Shown here: positions 1 to 8,478 of the stretch, in pieces | Layout of the letters: every line of letters begins with the position of its first letter | How positions within the stretch are numbered: position 1 is the first letter of the stretch | NCBI GenBank assembly: GCA_937874515.1 | Contig: CALNBV010000267.1 | Location: forward strand, 1-31,790 | Source of the DNA: an uncultured Paenibacillaceae bacterium | GTDB taxonomy: Bacteria; Bacillota; Bacilli; Aneurinibacillales; Aneurinibacillaceae | DNA: 31,790 bases | Direction: 5' to 3' | The notes under the pieces: model-generated | What the model was told of the DNA's origin: nothing | What the model saw: the letters and a program-made list of their open reading frames with translations, nothing else | Database searches by the model: none | Made by a program: the position numbers and the translations under genes

Positions 1-557
1 TAGCCCATGATTGGAGGCATGGCACCTGATACCCCGCCAATGAGGGTATTTAACGTTGAGGTTCTTTTTAACCAATAGGTATAAACGATGACATAGAAGA
101 AAAGCCCTAACAACCCTAATAGAGCCGTTATCAAGTTTATTGTTCCTAAAATGATGATCCCGGCAATGCCTAAATAAAAGCCAACCCGCAACACAGAATT
201 AGGGTCTAACCTCCCCGATGGCAAAGCCCTTTTCTTCGTCCTTTCCATCAGGCTATCTAAATCCCGGTCAATATAGTTGTTTAAACAGGTTCCTGACATA
301 ATGACAAGGGCAGAACCAAGCATAGTGAGGAGTACGATTTTCAGATCCAAGGGACCCGTGGCCGCCAGCCAACATCCTGCAAAAACCATTAGGAGATTGG
401 CCACCGTAATACCAACTTTGGTGACGGAGATATAATCCCGCCAGTCACCGTGGGGTTTGGCCTCAGATAGAGGACCTGGTTCCATAACACGGCTAGAAAC
501 AGTGTCACAAGTTGCTGTCGATTCTAATGGGGACGTTTCCGTCATAGAAGTATCCAT
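1..557 (-). CDS. ctaB: Protoheme IX farnesyltransferase (haem O synthase), 3' end cut by window
   Basis: Membrane prenyltransferase that adds a farnesyl group to haem b to make haem O, the precursor of haem A for the oxidase encoded alongside. I translated it from ATG at 557, preceded by AAAGGAGG. The frame stays open for 185 codons to the window edge, against about 300 for the family, so the C-terminal third is missing here. The prenyl-diphosphate/Mg motif NxxxDxxxD is visible as NNYIDRDLD, followed by the basic stretch RTKKRALPSG and hydrophobic segments. It starts 13 nt after the ctaA stop and is probably co-transcribed with ctaC-ctaD-ctaA. Family assignment is secure. Confidence 0.93.
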   Translation of the reverse strand, partial: MDTSMTETSPLESTATCDTVSSRVMEPGPLSEAKPHGDWRDYISVTKVGITVANLLMVFAGCWLAATGPLDLKIVLLTMLGSALVIMSGTCLNNYIDRDLDSLMERTKKRALPSGRLDPNSVLRVGFYLGIAGIIILGTINLITALLGLLGLFFYVIVYTYWLKRTSTLNTLIGGVSGAMPPIMG

Positions 558-570
558 CTAATTTCCTCCT

Positions 571-1455
571 TTAATAGAGCGATTTCTTCGAATGAGTTTC
601 CACCCAGGCCTGGACCGTAATCCAAATACACACTCCAAACATCAGAGAAGCCAATGCCATATGAAGGACTGTTGAATAAACCGCTAATTGACTATAAATT
701 GTTAGAAAACCTACCATCATTTGAAAGCCTAGCAATAAAGCCAATAATCTTCTTTGTTTCTTAAAAACATTTTTGCTTTTTCCAAGGAAAATCACCCACA
801 AGCACATGGCGACTACTCCATATGTGACAATGAGATGGGTGTTCATCCAGGTTTTTGCCACTGCAGGAGAAGGAACTAAAAAGTTTAAAAGGCGATACTG
901 TTCCTGGATTGCAATTAACCCGGCGCGGCTATGTTCTACAAAAGCACCTAGAACTAACTGAAAATAAACAACGAGGGTAGCTGCCAATCCAGCTTTAATC
1001 AATGCCCTTTTTCCCTTCACTTCACCTAAGTCCTTTTTCTTGTAATAACAAAGGGTGGTAATCCAGACATAGGTGCCAAATAAAAGATTGGCAACCCCCA
1101 CATCAATGGCTGTAAAACCTGGAGGCAACTTTAAAATCACGTTAATTGCCCCCAACCCTGCCACAGCAAACAATAAGAAAAGAGAGAAGAACGTAAGCCT
1201 GGCAGGGACAGGAGAACTTTTTCTTTTACGCCAGGCCACGATTCCATTCCATAACATCATTAAAGAGACAAGGAAAGAGAGCAAACGATGCACATATTCT
1301 ACAAGCACTTTACCCTCTAGGGGAGGAATGACCTTCCCATTGCATAGAGGCCAATCAGGACAGGCTAAACCCGCTTTTAGACCAACAACAAGACTTCCCG
1401 CAATAAGTAATAGAAATATTGCAACAGATGTTGCCAGGGGTAAGCGATATCCCAT
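571..1455 (-). CDS. ctaA: Haem A synthase, CtaA family, with a variant haem-ligand position
   Basis: Integral membrane monooxygenase-type enzyme that oxidises the haem O methyl group to give haem A. It has 294 residues and about eight hydrophobic helices. The N-terminal half has the extracellular Cys pair CPDWPLC (C32, C38) and the EYVHR motif (E53, H56). The C-terminal half has H207 and H265 at the expected haem-ligand positions. The second N-half histidine (H123 in B. subtilis CtaA, in a context like ALHF) is Asp118 here (TAIDVG), and the C-half Cys pair of the B. subtilis protein is not seen. ATG at 1455 lies 9 nt after the ctaD stop. B. subtilis usually has ctaA divergent from ctaB; here they run in the same direction. 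Confidence 0.9.
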   Translation of the reverse strand: MGYRLPLATSVAIFLLLIAGSLVVGLKAGLACPDWPLCNGKVIPPLEGKVLVEYVHRLLSFLVSLMMLWNGIVAWRKRKSSPVPARLTFFSLFLLFAVAGLGAINVILKLPPGFTAIDVGVANLLFGTYVWITTLCYYKKKDLGEVKGKRALIKAGLAATLVVYFQLVLGAFVEHSRAGLIAIQEQYRLLNFLVPSPAVAKTWMNTHLIVTYGVVAMCLWVIFLGKSKNVFKKQRRLLALLLGFQMMVGFLTIYSQLAVYSTVLHMALASLMFGVCIWITVQAWVETHSKKSLY

Positions 1456-1464
1456 GGCAATCCC

Positions 1465-3093
1465 CTATCTAGTCCCAACGTTCTCTTCGTTGAACTGGCG
1501 AGGGGATGCTACGCCGAAATCATAAGGGGTTGAAGTAACCACAGGCGTCTCCCTGAAATTGTGTTCCGGAGGAGGAGAAGAAACAGACCATTCCAGAGTT
1601 TTGGCTCCCCAGGGATTATCTGGCGCCTTAACCTTAGACCGGAGAGAAATGATAATATTGGTTACCATTAGAATTGCCCCAATTCCAAGAATATATGAAC
1701 CAATGGTTGCAACATCGTTGGCAAACTGTAAATTTATATCATATTGGAAGACGCGGCGGGGCATTCCCATAACCCCAACATAAAACATCGGGAAAAATGT
1801 GAGATTGGTTCCTATAAAGGAAGTCCAGAAAGACCATAACCCTAACTTTTCTGAATACATCCGCCCTGTCACTTTAGGGAACCAATAGAAGATCCCCGCC
1901 AATACTGCCATCATGCTTCCGCCAAATAATACATAATGGAAGTGCCCTATTACGAAATACGTATCATGAACATGGATATCCACAGGCACCGCCGCTAAAT
2001 AAAGGCCGGAAAGGCCGCCGATTGTAAATAGCCCCATAAAACCAAAGGTGGAATAGAGCATGGGTGTAGTAAATACATTGGATCCCCGCCAGAGGGTAGC
2101 CAACCAGTTAAAGATTTTAATCGCCGATGGAACCGCAATAATCATAGAGGTAATCATGAAAGGAATCCCTGCTGAAAGAGACATCCCTGCAGTAAACATA
2201 TGGTGTGCCCATACAAGGAATCCGAGAAATCCAATAGTGACAGAAGAATAGGCAATTGCACGATACCCAAAGATTGGCTTGCGGGCAAACACAGGGATAA
2301 TTTCCGAAACTAATCCCATGGCAGGCAAAATCATGACATACACCGCAGGATGGGAATAGAACCAGAACAAATGTTGATAGAGCATAGGGTCCCCACCCAT
2401 GGAGGCAGTATAGAAGATGGTACCGGCATGACGATCAAGGAGGAGGGTCGTTACAGCACCTGCCAGTGCAGGTGTACCAAACAATTGAATAAAGGCAGTA
2501 ACCAGCATTGCCCATACTAATAAAGGCAATCGATTAAAGGTCATTCCCGACGCCCGTAAATTAAATACAGTCACAATAATATTGATGGAACCGAGAATGG
2601 AAGAGAGACCGAGAATATGAACTGCAGCCACCCATAAATCCAATCCTACTCCGGGAGTTTGTATGCTATAGGGAGGATATGCGGTCCAGCCTGTATCAGG
2701 AATCCCCAGGAAGAAACTAGATAAAATCACGAGGCCCCCCAAAATAAAAATCCAGAAAGCAAGAAGATTCATGCGGGGAAAAGCCATGTCCCTTGCGCCA
2801 ATCATAATCGGGATTAAATAGTTACCAAATGCGGCAGTCAGCATGGGAATCATAAAGAGAAAAATCATAATGGTTCCGTGCATAGTAAAAAGCTGGTTAA
2901 AGGAATCTGGGCCTGGCAATATTTCTGGTGTCCCTGGTTTCCATAACACCGTTCGAATCAATAAAGCCGCTGCACCGCCCAGGAAAAAGAAAATCAGGCA
3001 GGCAATCCCGTACATAATCCCAATCTTTTTATGGTCTACTGTTAAAAGCCAGTCCCTAACAAAACCCCGGCGAACTGCGTGTTCCCCTGTCAA
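1465..3093 (-). CDS. ctaD: Cytochrome c oxidase subunit I, A2-type haem-copper oxidase
   Basis: Catalytic subunit that reduces O2 and pumps protons, carrying the low-spin haem and the haem/CuB centre. It has 542 residues and 12 predicted helices. Visible residues are H72 (MHGT, low-spin haem), D102 (D-channel entry, GARDMAFP), H248 and Y252 (cross-linked His-Tyr pair), H297/H298 (CuB), K326 (K-channel), and H384/H386 (HFH). Residues 246-250 read YSHPA, not GHPE. Loss of the Glu with YS in its place defines the A2 subfamily. Start is TTG at 3093 with AAAGGAGGG just upstream; the overlapping ATG leads straight to a stop. The protein is shorter than B. subtilis CtaD and has no fused subunit III. 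Confidence 0.95.
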   Translation of the reverse strand: MTGEHAVRRGFVRDWLLTVDHKKIGIMYGIACLIFFFLGGAAALLIRTVLWKPGTPEILPGPDSFNQLFTMHGTIMIFLFMIPMLTAAFGNYLIPIMIGARDMAFPRMNLLAFWIFILGGLVILSSFFLGIPDTGWTAYPPYSIQTPGVGLDLWVAAVHILGLSSILGSINIIVTVFNLRASGMTFNRLPLLVWAMLVTAFIQLFGTPALAGAVTTLLLDRHAGTIFYTASMGGDPMLYQHLFWFYSHPAVYVMILPAMGLVSEIIPVFARKPIFGYRAIAYSSVTIGFLGFLVWAHHMFTAGMSLSAGIPFMITSMIIAVPSAIKIFNWLATLWRGSNVFTTPMLYSTFGFMGLFTIGGLSGLYLAAVPVDIHVHDTYFVIGHFHYVLFGGSMMAVLAGIFYWFPKVTGRMYSEKLGLWSFWTSFIGTNLTFFPMFYVGVMGMPRRVFQYDINLQFANDVATIGSYILGIGAILMVTNIIISLRSKVKAPDNPWGAKTLEWSVSSPPPEHNFRETPVVTSTPYDFGVASPRQFNEENVGTR

Positions 3094-3106
3094 TTCATTC
3101 CCTCCT

Positions 3107-4048
3107 TTATTTCAGCGTTTTCATATATTCAGCAATTAATCGTGCCTCATCTTCTGTTAAGTTCTGCGGTGGCATAGGGGCTGTATATCCTTCAGGTATC
3201 TTTGCAGACGGTTTCATAATGGATTCAACGATATATTGATCGTCATACATCACCGTTGAACCATCTGCTAATTTTTTCGATTTTCCATACACACCACCCC
3301 ATCCAGGGCCAAACAACTTGCTAGAATCAACTGCATGGCAATTCAAGCATCCAGAGGATTGAGCTAAGGCTTTCCCTTTTTCTGCAGGGCTAGCAGAGGA
3401 GGATGTCGTTGTTCCACCCTTACCGCCAGATTTAACGAATTGATTAAAATCATCCTGGCTCACTACAGTCAGCTTCCCTAGCATCATAGAGTGCATTGTT
3501 CCGCAGTATTCCGCACAGGGAATAGAGTATGTCCCTTTCTTCAACGCACCTGTCCAAAATTGCGTCTGTCTCCCTGGCACAGCATCTTGCTTCATACGGA
3601 GGGCTGGAATCCAAAAACTATGGATGACATCATTTGAAGTGATTTTAAATAGGATATTTTTTCCCTCTGGAACCCTTAATTCATTGGTTGTTTTGAATCC
3701 TTCAGGGTATTTAAAATCCCATGCCCACTTCTTACCAGCCACCTCAATGGTGTAAACATCTTTGGGAGGACGTTGAATATCATAAGTGAGTTGCGATCCA
3801 AGTACACCAATGATAACGAGGATAATTGCGGGAATAACGGTCCAAATTATTTCAATTTTGGTATTCCCGTGAATGGATAACCCCTGATCATCACTCCTTC
3901 TTCTCCGATAACGGATCAGGAAAATAAATAAGAGCATTTCCACCAGAATAAATATGGCCAGCGACACCCAGGAAATCAGTATAAAAAGGGAGTCCACTTT
4001 TTCCGCCATGTTGGCAATGGCTTCCGGTAAAAACCAACCGATATCCAC
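3107..4048 (-). CDS. ctaC: Cytochrome c oxidase subunit II with C-terminal cytochrome c domain (caa3 type)
   Basis: Electron entry subunit: the attached cytochrome c passes electrons to CuA and then to subunit I. I place the start at GTG 4048 because AAAGGAG sits 8 nt upstream; the upstream ATG 4087 and TTG 4093 in the same frame have no such site. This gives 313 residues. Two membrane helices lie at about 19-46 and 65-85. CuA ligands are H143, C178, E180, C182, H186 and M189 (CAEYCGTMHSMM). After a Ser/Thr/Gly linker (about 208-220) comes a class I cytochrome c with CLNCH (234-238) and axial M292. No lipobox Cys is obvious at the N-terminus. It is the first gene of the oxidase group, 13 nt before ctaD. 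Confidence 0.94.
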   Translation of the reverse strand: MDIGWFLPEAIANMAEKVDSLFILISWVSLAIFILVEMLLFIFLIRYRRRRSDDQGLSIHGNTKIEIIWTVIPAIILVIIGVLGSQLTYDIQRPPKDVYTIEVAGKKWAWDFKYPEGFKTTNELRVPEGKNILFKITSNDVIHSFWIPALRMKQDAVPGRQTQFWTGALKKGTYSIPCAEYCGTMHSMMLGKLTVVSQDDFNQFVKSGGKGGTTTSSSASPAEKGKALAQSSGCLNCHAVDSSKLFGPGWGGVYGKSKKLADGSTVMYDDQYIVESIMKPSAKIPEGYTAPMPPQNLTEDEARLIAEYMKTLK

Positions 4049-4130
4049 AAAACACTCTCCTTTCTTTTCGGGGGATTGTCTATTCATGAACAAATATATG
4101 TACGGGGAATTTGGGATATGTCATTTAAAC

Positions 4131-4160
4131 AAAAAGAAAAAGGCTCCTGGTATAGGAGCC
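4131..4160 (-). terminator. Rho-independent terminator after the YcxB-like gene
   Basis: On the minus strand a perfect stem GGCTCCT / AGGAGCC with a 5-nt loop is followed by TTTTTCTTTTT. It lies directly downstream of the YcxB-like stop and separates that gene from ctaC. Confidence 0.88.
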
Positions 4161-4163
4161 CTT

Positions 4164-4694
4164 TCAAAGGATTAATTTAGACAAGTTGCTTTTTATTTTA
4201 TTAACAAATTCTTCTTTCTCCTCATCATTTACAAAACATCTCTTAGGAACAATATAGGCTTTTAAAGAATCCATATAGAGAAAGAAATAATCTTTGCTTT
4301 CCCCAAGTTTATCGATTCCATTCCATTTCGTCTTTGATTCACCATTGTCGGTGGTTTCAATAATTCCTTTATCATTTAACTCAATGGTTATTTTCCCAAG
4401 GGAATTTCCTACTTTCCCCTCTTTAATCATTTGACGAATATATCTAAGGGAACGCCTATGGGAATACTTTTTATAAAATAAAACCCATAGGAGCCAAACA
4501 ATAATAAAAGGAATGAGCCAAAACTTTAAAGGAATAGTAGAAGTTTGTGCAAAGAAAAAAGGAAGGATTAAATAGACAAGGGATAATATATACCTTTGAA
4601 AAAAAATTGCCTTTTTATAGGTTGGCGAGTGATTCATATGATAAATATTAAATTCAATATAATCTTTCTCCGTTAATAAAAATTGTAGTTTCAT
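4164..4694 (-). CDS. YcxB-like membrane protein
   Basis: This 176-residue protein has two membrane helices at about 32-50 and 55-73. The C-terminal domain fits the YcxB-like family: a WNGIDKLGESKDYFFLY stretch and a YIVPKRCF motif near 140-150. The family's function is unknown. ATG at 4694 has AGGTGAG 4-5 nt upstream. The gene is flanked by a terminator downstream and a palindrome-containing intergenic stretch upstream, so it looks like a single-gene unit between the oxidase genes and the aromatic regulator. Confidence 0.72.
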   Translation of the reverse strand: MKLQFLLTEKDYIEFNIYHMNHSPTYKKAIFFQRYILSLVYLILPFFFAQTSTIPLKFWLIPFIIVWLLWVLFYKKYSHRRSLRYIRQMIKEGKVGNSLGKITIELNDKGIIETTDNGESKTKWNGIDKLGESKDYFFLYMDSLKAYIVPKRCFVNDEEKEEFVNKIKSNLSKLIL

Positions 4695-4720
4695 AAACTC
4701 ACCTATAAATGATTATGGTT

Positions 4721-4737
4721 TTTACTATTATAGTAAA
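4721..4737 (-). promoter_or_regulatory. Palindrome overlapping a TATAAT-like -10 element
   Basis: TTTACTATTATAGTAAA is a 7-bp inverted repeat around 3 nt. On the minus strand its centre reads TATAAT, about 30 nt upstream of the YcxB-like start. The upstream -35 choices (TTGACT at 14 bp, TTGATT at 19 bp) have poor spacing. It could be an operator over a promoter or merely an AT-rich hairpin. Confidence 0.35.
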
Positions 4738-4753
4738 GGCTTCAGAAGTCAAA

Positions 4754-6643
4754 TCAAATCCGAATATCCAAATCCCCCAAAACAACCATTGATTGTAAAG
4801 CTAAATAGATTTGAAAACTAATCTGGGGGTTATTAATATCTACTTCTAATATTTCATTTAGTTTTTGTAAGCGGTAACGCATGCCTCCGATAGAAAGGTT
4901 GATATCCCTTGCAGTCTGATATAAATTCAACCCATTTTTAATGTAAAAATAGAGTGTTTTTGTCATTTCAGAATTCTTACTGCGGTCATACTCAATAATC
5001 TTACCTAATGTCTTATTACAAAAGTCTCGTATATTATCCAATTTCCCAGATTGAAATAATACTCCCACGATTCCTAAATCATCATAAAAAACAATATTAT
5101 TTTGTTGCTTGGCTAAATTTGAAGCTGCAATAGATTCTTCGTACAAATTAGGAGCTTTTTCAATATCGTTAGATTTAGAGCTGACTCCAAGTACAAATTT
5201 ACAATAAGGGAACTTTTCCTCTAAATAGCTAATCAATTTTTCAAAGAAATTCTCCAAATTAATGAAGTTTTTTTCAAATTGTTCGATTGGCAACAAACCA
5301 ATAATTCGCTGGGATTGTTGAGTTAACAAAATATTAATATTTCGATCCTTATAATATTTAGACAGGGTAGGGATGACATATTGATCACTGATTTCTATTT
5401 CTACATTGATTAAATCATTCTTTGAAGACTTCTCTAAAACAAACAGATGATATTCTGTCCCTAATTCAACCCCTATGTAATTCGCCTTTCTATAAATTTC
5501 TTGGGATGTCAAACGTTTGTTCAGGATATCTTCTAGAAAACTGCCTTTTAATCGTTGTTCTGTTTCAAATACCGTTCTTTCATTAAATAAATATAAAGAA
5601 CAAATAACCGCTAATTGTTTTAAAATTAATGAATCGACTTCTTTAAATGATGTATTTATAAAGGAGCAATAACCCACAATAGATTGCCCTACGATGATAG
5701 GCGTAATTAATCTGTACTGTTCATTGGAAATGGCAATTTCAATGGTTTGTTTTTTATCTATACGCTCTAGGTCTCTTTGGTTCATTTGCTTTTTGAAAGT
5801 TTCTGTATGAAGAATAGCTTCAGTTGCATCCATTCCAGCAGCAGCTATTTGATTATATTTATCATCTTCGATTATCACTGGAATATTCGTAATCTGATAG
5901 ATTACATCTACAAATGATTGTGCACTTTTACCGCTTAACAATTGCTCCATTAATTGGTTGTGAACCTTGATCGCCGCCTGGAGATTATCCCTTTCAATTT
6001 TTACCGAATCGTACATTTTTGTAAGTTCATCTTCAATATTTAAAGATTCATAAAAAGCCATTTCCTGTGTTGGATCCTCATCCCAATCATCGATGGTTTT
6101 ACAAACCCAGCGACACTGGCTATCACCTTTTCCTTCACATTCTATTTCTTTCACTATGACTTGCTTTCCCATGACCATGGATAAATAACCACTAGCATAA
6201 CCAACCATTGTATAACATACAGGTGAATCACTTAATCCAAATAATTTAATATGCTGTTCAGCCTCAAAAGAATTCCTGGAAATTCCCTCAAAATGTAATG
6301 TTCCTTTTTTAAAGTCTGATTTAGTGATCAAAGGTTCAGCATAAGCATGCCCATGGATCGTAAACATTTTAGGGCCTGCCCACAAAATATCTTTTTCTGA
6401 AGCCCATTTCATTTCTTTTATTCTCAATCCATCACTTACACCACAATTCCAACCATATCGCAATATAAAGGCTTTTGTCCGTTCTAATCCCATTGTTTTA
6501 ATAAGGTCCTGACGTAAGATGCCCATAGCATTGGTGGGATTGGTAATAATTCGCTGATTCCCCATCACATTATTCCCTTGTTCCGGATAAAATTGAATTA
6601 AAGTTTCTAAAGCATCTAAATACAGGTCCTTCGTCGTATCCAA
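4754..6643 (-). CDS. Aromatic-responsive regulator: XylR/DmpR-type sensor (XylR_N + V4R) fused to a PucR-type helix-turn-helix
   Basis: Probable transcriptional activator of the adjacent monooxygenase operon. I prefer TTG at 6643, preceded by AGGTGAG; GTG at 6652 is an alternative in the same frame. Numbering is from 6643 (629 aa). Residues about 15-125 match the XylR/DmpR aromatic-binding domain (GNQR, MGLERTKAFILRYG, FEAE). Residues 141-190 form the V4R region. The four zinc ligands known from MopR/DmpR are visible as C143, E166, C169 and C177. The middle (about 215-560) resembles the GAF/GGDEF-like region of PucR-family proteins. The C-terminus (about 570-625) is the PucR HTH, with LNLYQTARDINLSIGGMRYRLQKL. 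There is no sigma-54 AAA+ domain. The gene is noticeably more AT-rich than the CoA-pathway genes. Confidence 0.85.
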   Translation of the reverse strand: MDTTKDLYLDALETLIQFYPEQGNNVMGNQRIITNPTNAMGILRQDLIKTMGLERTKAFILRYGWNCGVSDGLRIKEMKWASEKDILWAGPKMFTIHGHAYAEPLITKSDFKKGTLHFEGISRNSFEAEQHIKLFGLSDSPVCYTMVGYASGYLSMVMGKQVIVKEIECEGKGDSQCRWVCKTIDDWDEDPTQEMAFYESLNIEDELTKMYDSVKIERDNLQAAIKVHNQLMEQLLSGKSAQSFVDVIYQITNIPVIIEDDKYNQIAAAGMDATEAILHTETFKKQMNQRDLERIDKKQTIEIAISNEQYRLITPIIVGQSIVGYCSFINTSFKEVDSLILKQLAVICSLYLFNERTVFETEQRLKGSFLEDILNKRLTSQEIYRKANYIGVELGTEYHLFVLEKSSKNDLINVEIEISDQYVIPTLSKYYKDRNINILLTQQSQRIIGLLPIEQFEKNFINLENFFEKLISYLEEKFPYCKFVLGVSSKSNDIEKAPNLYEESIAASNLAKQQNNIVFYDDLGIVGVLFQSGKLDNIRDFCNKTLGKIIEYDRSKNSEMTKTLYFYIKNGLNLYQTARDINLSIGGMRYRLQKLNEILEVDINNPQISFQIYLALQSMVVLGDLDIRI

Positions 6644-6690
6644 AAGACTCACCTACTTTATAGTATTAATTCGATTTGAGGAAATCACAT

Positions 6691-6730
6691 AAGAAAAATA
6701 TAGACACCAAAGTAATGATGTCTATATTTT
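6691..6730 (-). terminator. Probable terminator after tmoE
   Basis: A perfect 12-bp stem (AAAATATAGACA at 6695-6706 with TGTCTATATTTT at 6719-6730) and a 12-nt loop are followed on the minus strand by TTTTTCTTAT. It lies just after the tmoE stop. The stem is AT-rich, so termination may be partial and allow read-through into the regulator gene. Confidence 0.6.
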
Positions 6731-6737
6731 ACAGTTA

Positions 6738-7760
6738 TTAAGATATTTTTGAAAGGGTTAATTCCGAATCTTCCAAAAACGTGTCGTATTTGTTTGTTAT
6801 ATCTTTTAACACTTCTGCAAAAGGCATTTTTATATCAGGCAATTCTTCGAAGGCAGGTGCTAAAGCTGTAATCCCTTCCATCACTAATGGATGCCACTTT
6901 GCTATTGTCTCGGTTAGGACTGCTTGATTATTTGGATTAATTTCAAGAATTAATTTACTTAAGTCTTGAGACCATTCTTTACTGCGGACCGTATCCAGAT
7001 ATAAATTTTCCAGCATTTCAGCCATTAATTCATCACCATTTAAACGGAACAACTCTGCGTATTTAACTGAAACTAATTCATCAAGCAAAGGTTTGAGGAC
7101 AAGATTTAATGCAATAAAGGATTTACCCCAATCAAATTCCGTTAACATAAGTTCAATGACCTTACGCAACGGTTGCCACATGGGGTCACTTTCCCAGATA
7201 TGGCGCTCTTCTTCACCAAATCCTAATTCAGGGTAGGCTAACTGTAATTCTTTTGTTCGATAAGAAATTCTTTGAATTCTTCTCATTTCATCAGCTGCTT
7301 GAAAGTGATAGCAGTTAATAATATAACTGGACGGAGCGATCATTGCACCGTATGAAGCCATCATTTGTAAACCGTGTGCTAGAAATCGTAAAGGTGTAAA
7401 TGCTTTCAAAAGAAATTGTAACCATTGTTGATCAAGTTTTTCATTTGCCCGTAACTCTTCATTTTGTTCAAACAATATATCAATAAATGTTTCACGCTCA
7501 TCCTGCAATTCTGTATATTTTCGATAAACAATACTGTGTGGATCACGGAAGTTATTCCATTGATCCATGGATTCCGCCTGGATTGCACTTTTATCGCGAT
7601 ATTTATCATACCAAACGACTACAGGATCATTTGGATCAAGCTCATAACGTCCGTTTACATTAAAGAGCAAATTATGAGTGACCGTTTCATATTCACTAGG
7701 AATTCTTTTGAATTTAGCTAAATCACTCCAGGTTCTAAGTTTAGGTTTGGCTGTAGTCAT
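6738..7760 (-). CDS. tmoE: Toluene-monooxygenase-type hydroxylase beta subunit
   Basis: Structural beta subunit of the (alpha-beta-gamma)2 hydroxylase of a soluble diiron monooxygenase. It lacks the diiron ligand set of the alpha subunit. The start is set at ATG 7760, which has GAGGAGG 6-10 nt upstream; an in-frame ATG at 7775 lies inside that ribosome binding site. This gives 340 residues, close to the family's usual 325-340. The N-terminal RTWSDLA...PSEYE and the central FTPLRFLAHGLQM, YRTKELQLAYPELG and FDWGKSFIALNLVLKP stretches match TmoE-type proteins. It is the last gene of the operon and is followed by a terminator, not by a reductase gene. Confidence 0.9.
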   Translation of the reverse strand: MTTAKPKLRTWSDLAKFKRIPSEYETVTHNLLFNVNGRYELDPNDPVVVWYDKYRDKSAIQAESMDQWNNFRDPHSIVYRKYTELQDERETFIDILFEQNEELRANEKLDQQWLQFLLKAFTPLRFLAHGLQMMASYGAMIAPSSYIINCYHFQAADEMRRIQRISYRTKELQLAYPELGFGEEERHIWESDPMWQPLRKVIELMLTEFDWGKSFIALNLVLKPLLDELVSVKYAELFRLNGDELMAEMLENLYLDTVRSKEWSQDLSKLILEINPNNQAVLTETIAKWHPLVMEGITALAPAFEELPDIKMPFAEVLKDITNKYDTFLEDSELTLSKIS

Positions 7761-7791
7761 CGTGCCCCTCCTCATAATTATAATCAGTATT

Positions 7792-8085
7792 TTATCCGTG
7801 TTTTAAGAATTCTACTTTATCTGAACATGTGTTGATTTTCCCTGCAAAGGATGCAAGATTCACTTCTAATTCACCAGGCATCTTGAATTGTCTTCCTAAA
7901 ATTTCCTCAACACTCTGTTTTGTAATCACACAATAATTATCAAACATCACTCGAACATAGCCACCACGGTCTACAACTTCCATATCTTTACCAGGGTTGT
8001 CTAATTGCATTGCTTCGATAAAAAACTCGGCCATTTCATTTCCACGAAACACAGGACCTACTTTCATTACATCTACTTTACCCAT
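7792..8085 (-). CDS. tmoD: Monooxygenase effector/coupling protein (MmoB/DmpM family)
   Basis: Small cofactor-free protein that docks on the hydroxylase and controls coupling and product distribution. It has 97 residues. The core VGPVFRGNEMAEFFIEAMQLDNPGKD, VEDRGGYVR-like and LEVNLASFAGKI stretches match TmoD. ATG at 8085 is one base after the tmoC stop, so the two are almost certainly translationally linked. The only Cys residues (C52, C87) have no obvious role. Confidence 0.92.
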   Translation of the reverse strand: MGKVDVMKVGPVFRGNEMAEFFIEAMQLDNPGKDMEVVDRGGYVRVMFDNYCVITKQSVEEILGRQFKMPGELEVNLASFAGKINTCSDKVEFLKHG

Positions 8086-8086
8086 A

Positions 8087-8440
8087 TTAGGCTATCCCTC
8101 CCCTTAAATTGATACTTGGATGCATATCCCCTTCAATGGTTACGATTACATTTCCATCTTCATTAATCTCAATGGGGAACTCGATTAACTTTGAAGTTTT
8201 CGGATTGATTCCTTGCCCTGTAGAAATATCATATTTCCAAACATGTGCAAGGCAGGTTAACGTACAACCATCCAATTCAGCATCTTCAAAGGATATATCC
8301 TGGTGAGGACACCAACCTTGAAAGGCTTTCACCTCATCATTCACTCTTACAAGGACCAGGGATATGCCATCAATCACTGTGTAATATTTTTCCCCTTCCC
8401 AAACATCATCTTCATGACATACTTGTTGTGTGATTTTCAT
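8087..8440 (-). CDS. tmoC: Rieske-type [2Fe-2S] ferredoxin of the monooxygenase
   Basis: Electron carrier that feeds the diiron hydroxylase. It has 117 residues. The Rieske cluster ligands are C44/H46 (WCPHQD) and C63/H66 (CLAHVW), spaced as in T4moC. ATG at 8440 is preceded by AGGGGGGAG. The gene lies between tmoB and tmoD, the standard tmo order. It needs an NADH-dependent reductase, which is not encoded in this window. Confidence 0.95.
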   Translation of the reverse strand: MKITQQVCHEDDVWEGEKYYTVIDGISLVLVRVNDEVKAFQGWCPHQDISFEDAELDGCTLTCLAHVWKYDISTGQGINPKTSKLIEFPIEINEDGNVIVTIEGDMHPSINLRGGIA

Positions 8441-8478
8441 TTCTAACTCCCCCCTAAAAATTAAATTGTCAATTCAAT

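Noticed and set aside
1073..1525. 150-codon plus-strand open frame
   Set aside because: It overlaps ctaA and the end of ctaD in antisense and has no recognisable domain.
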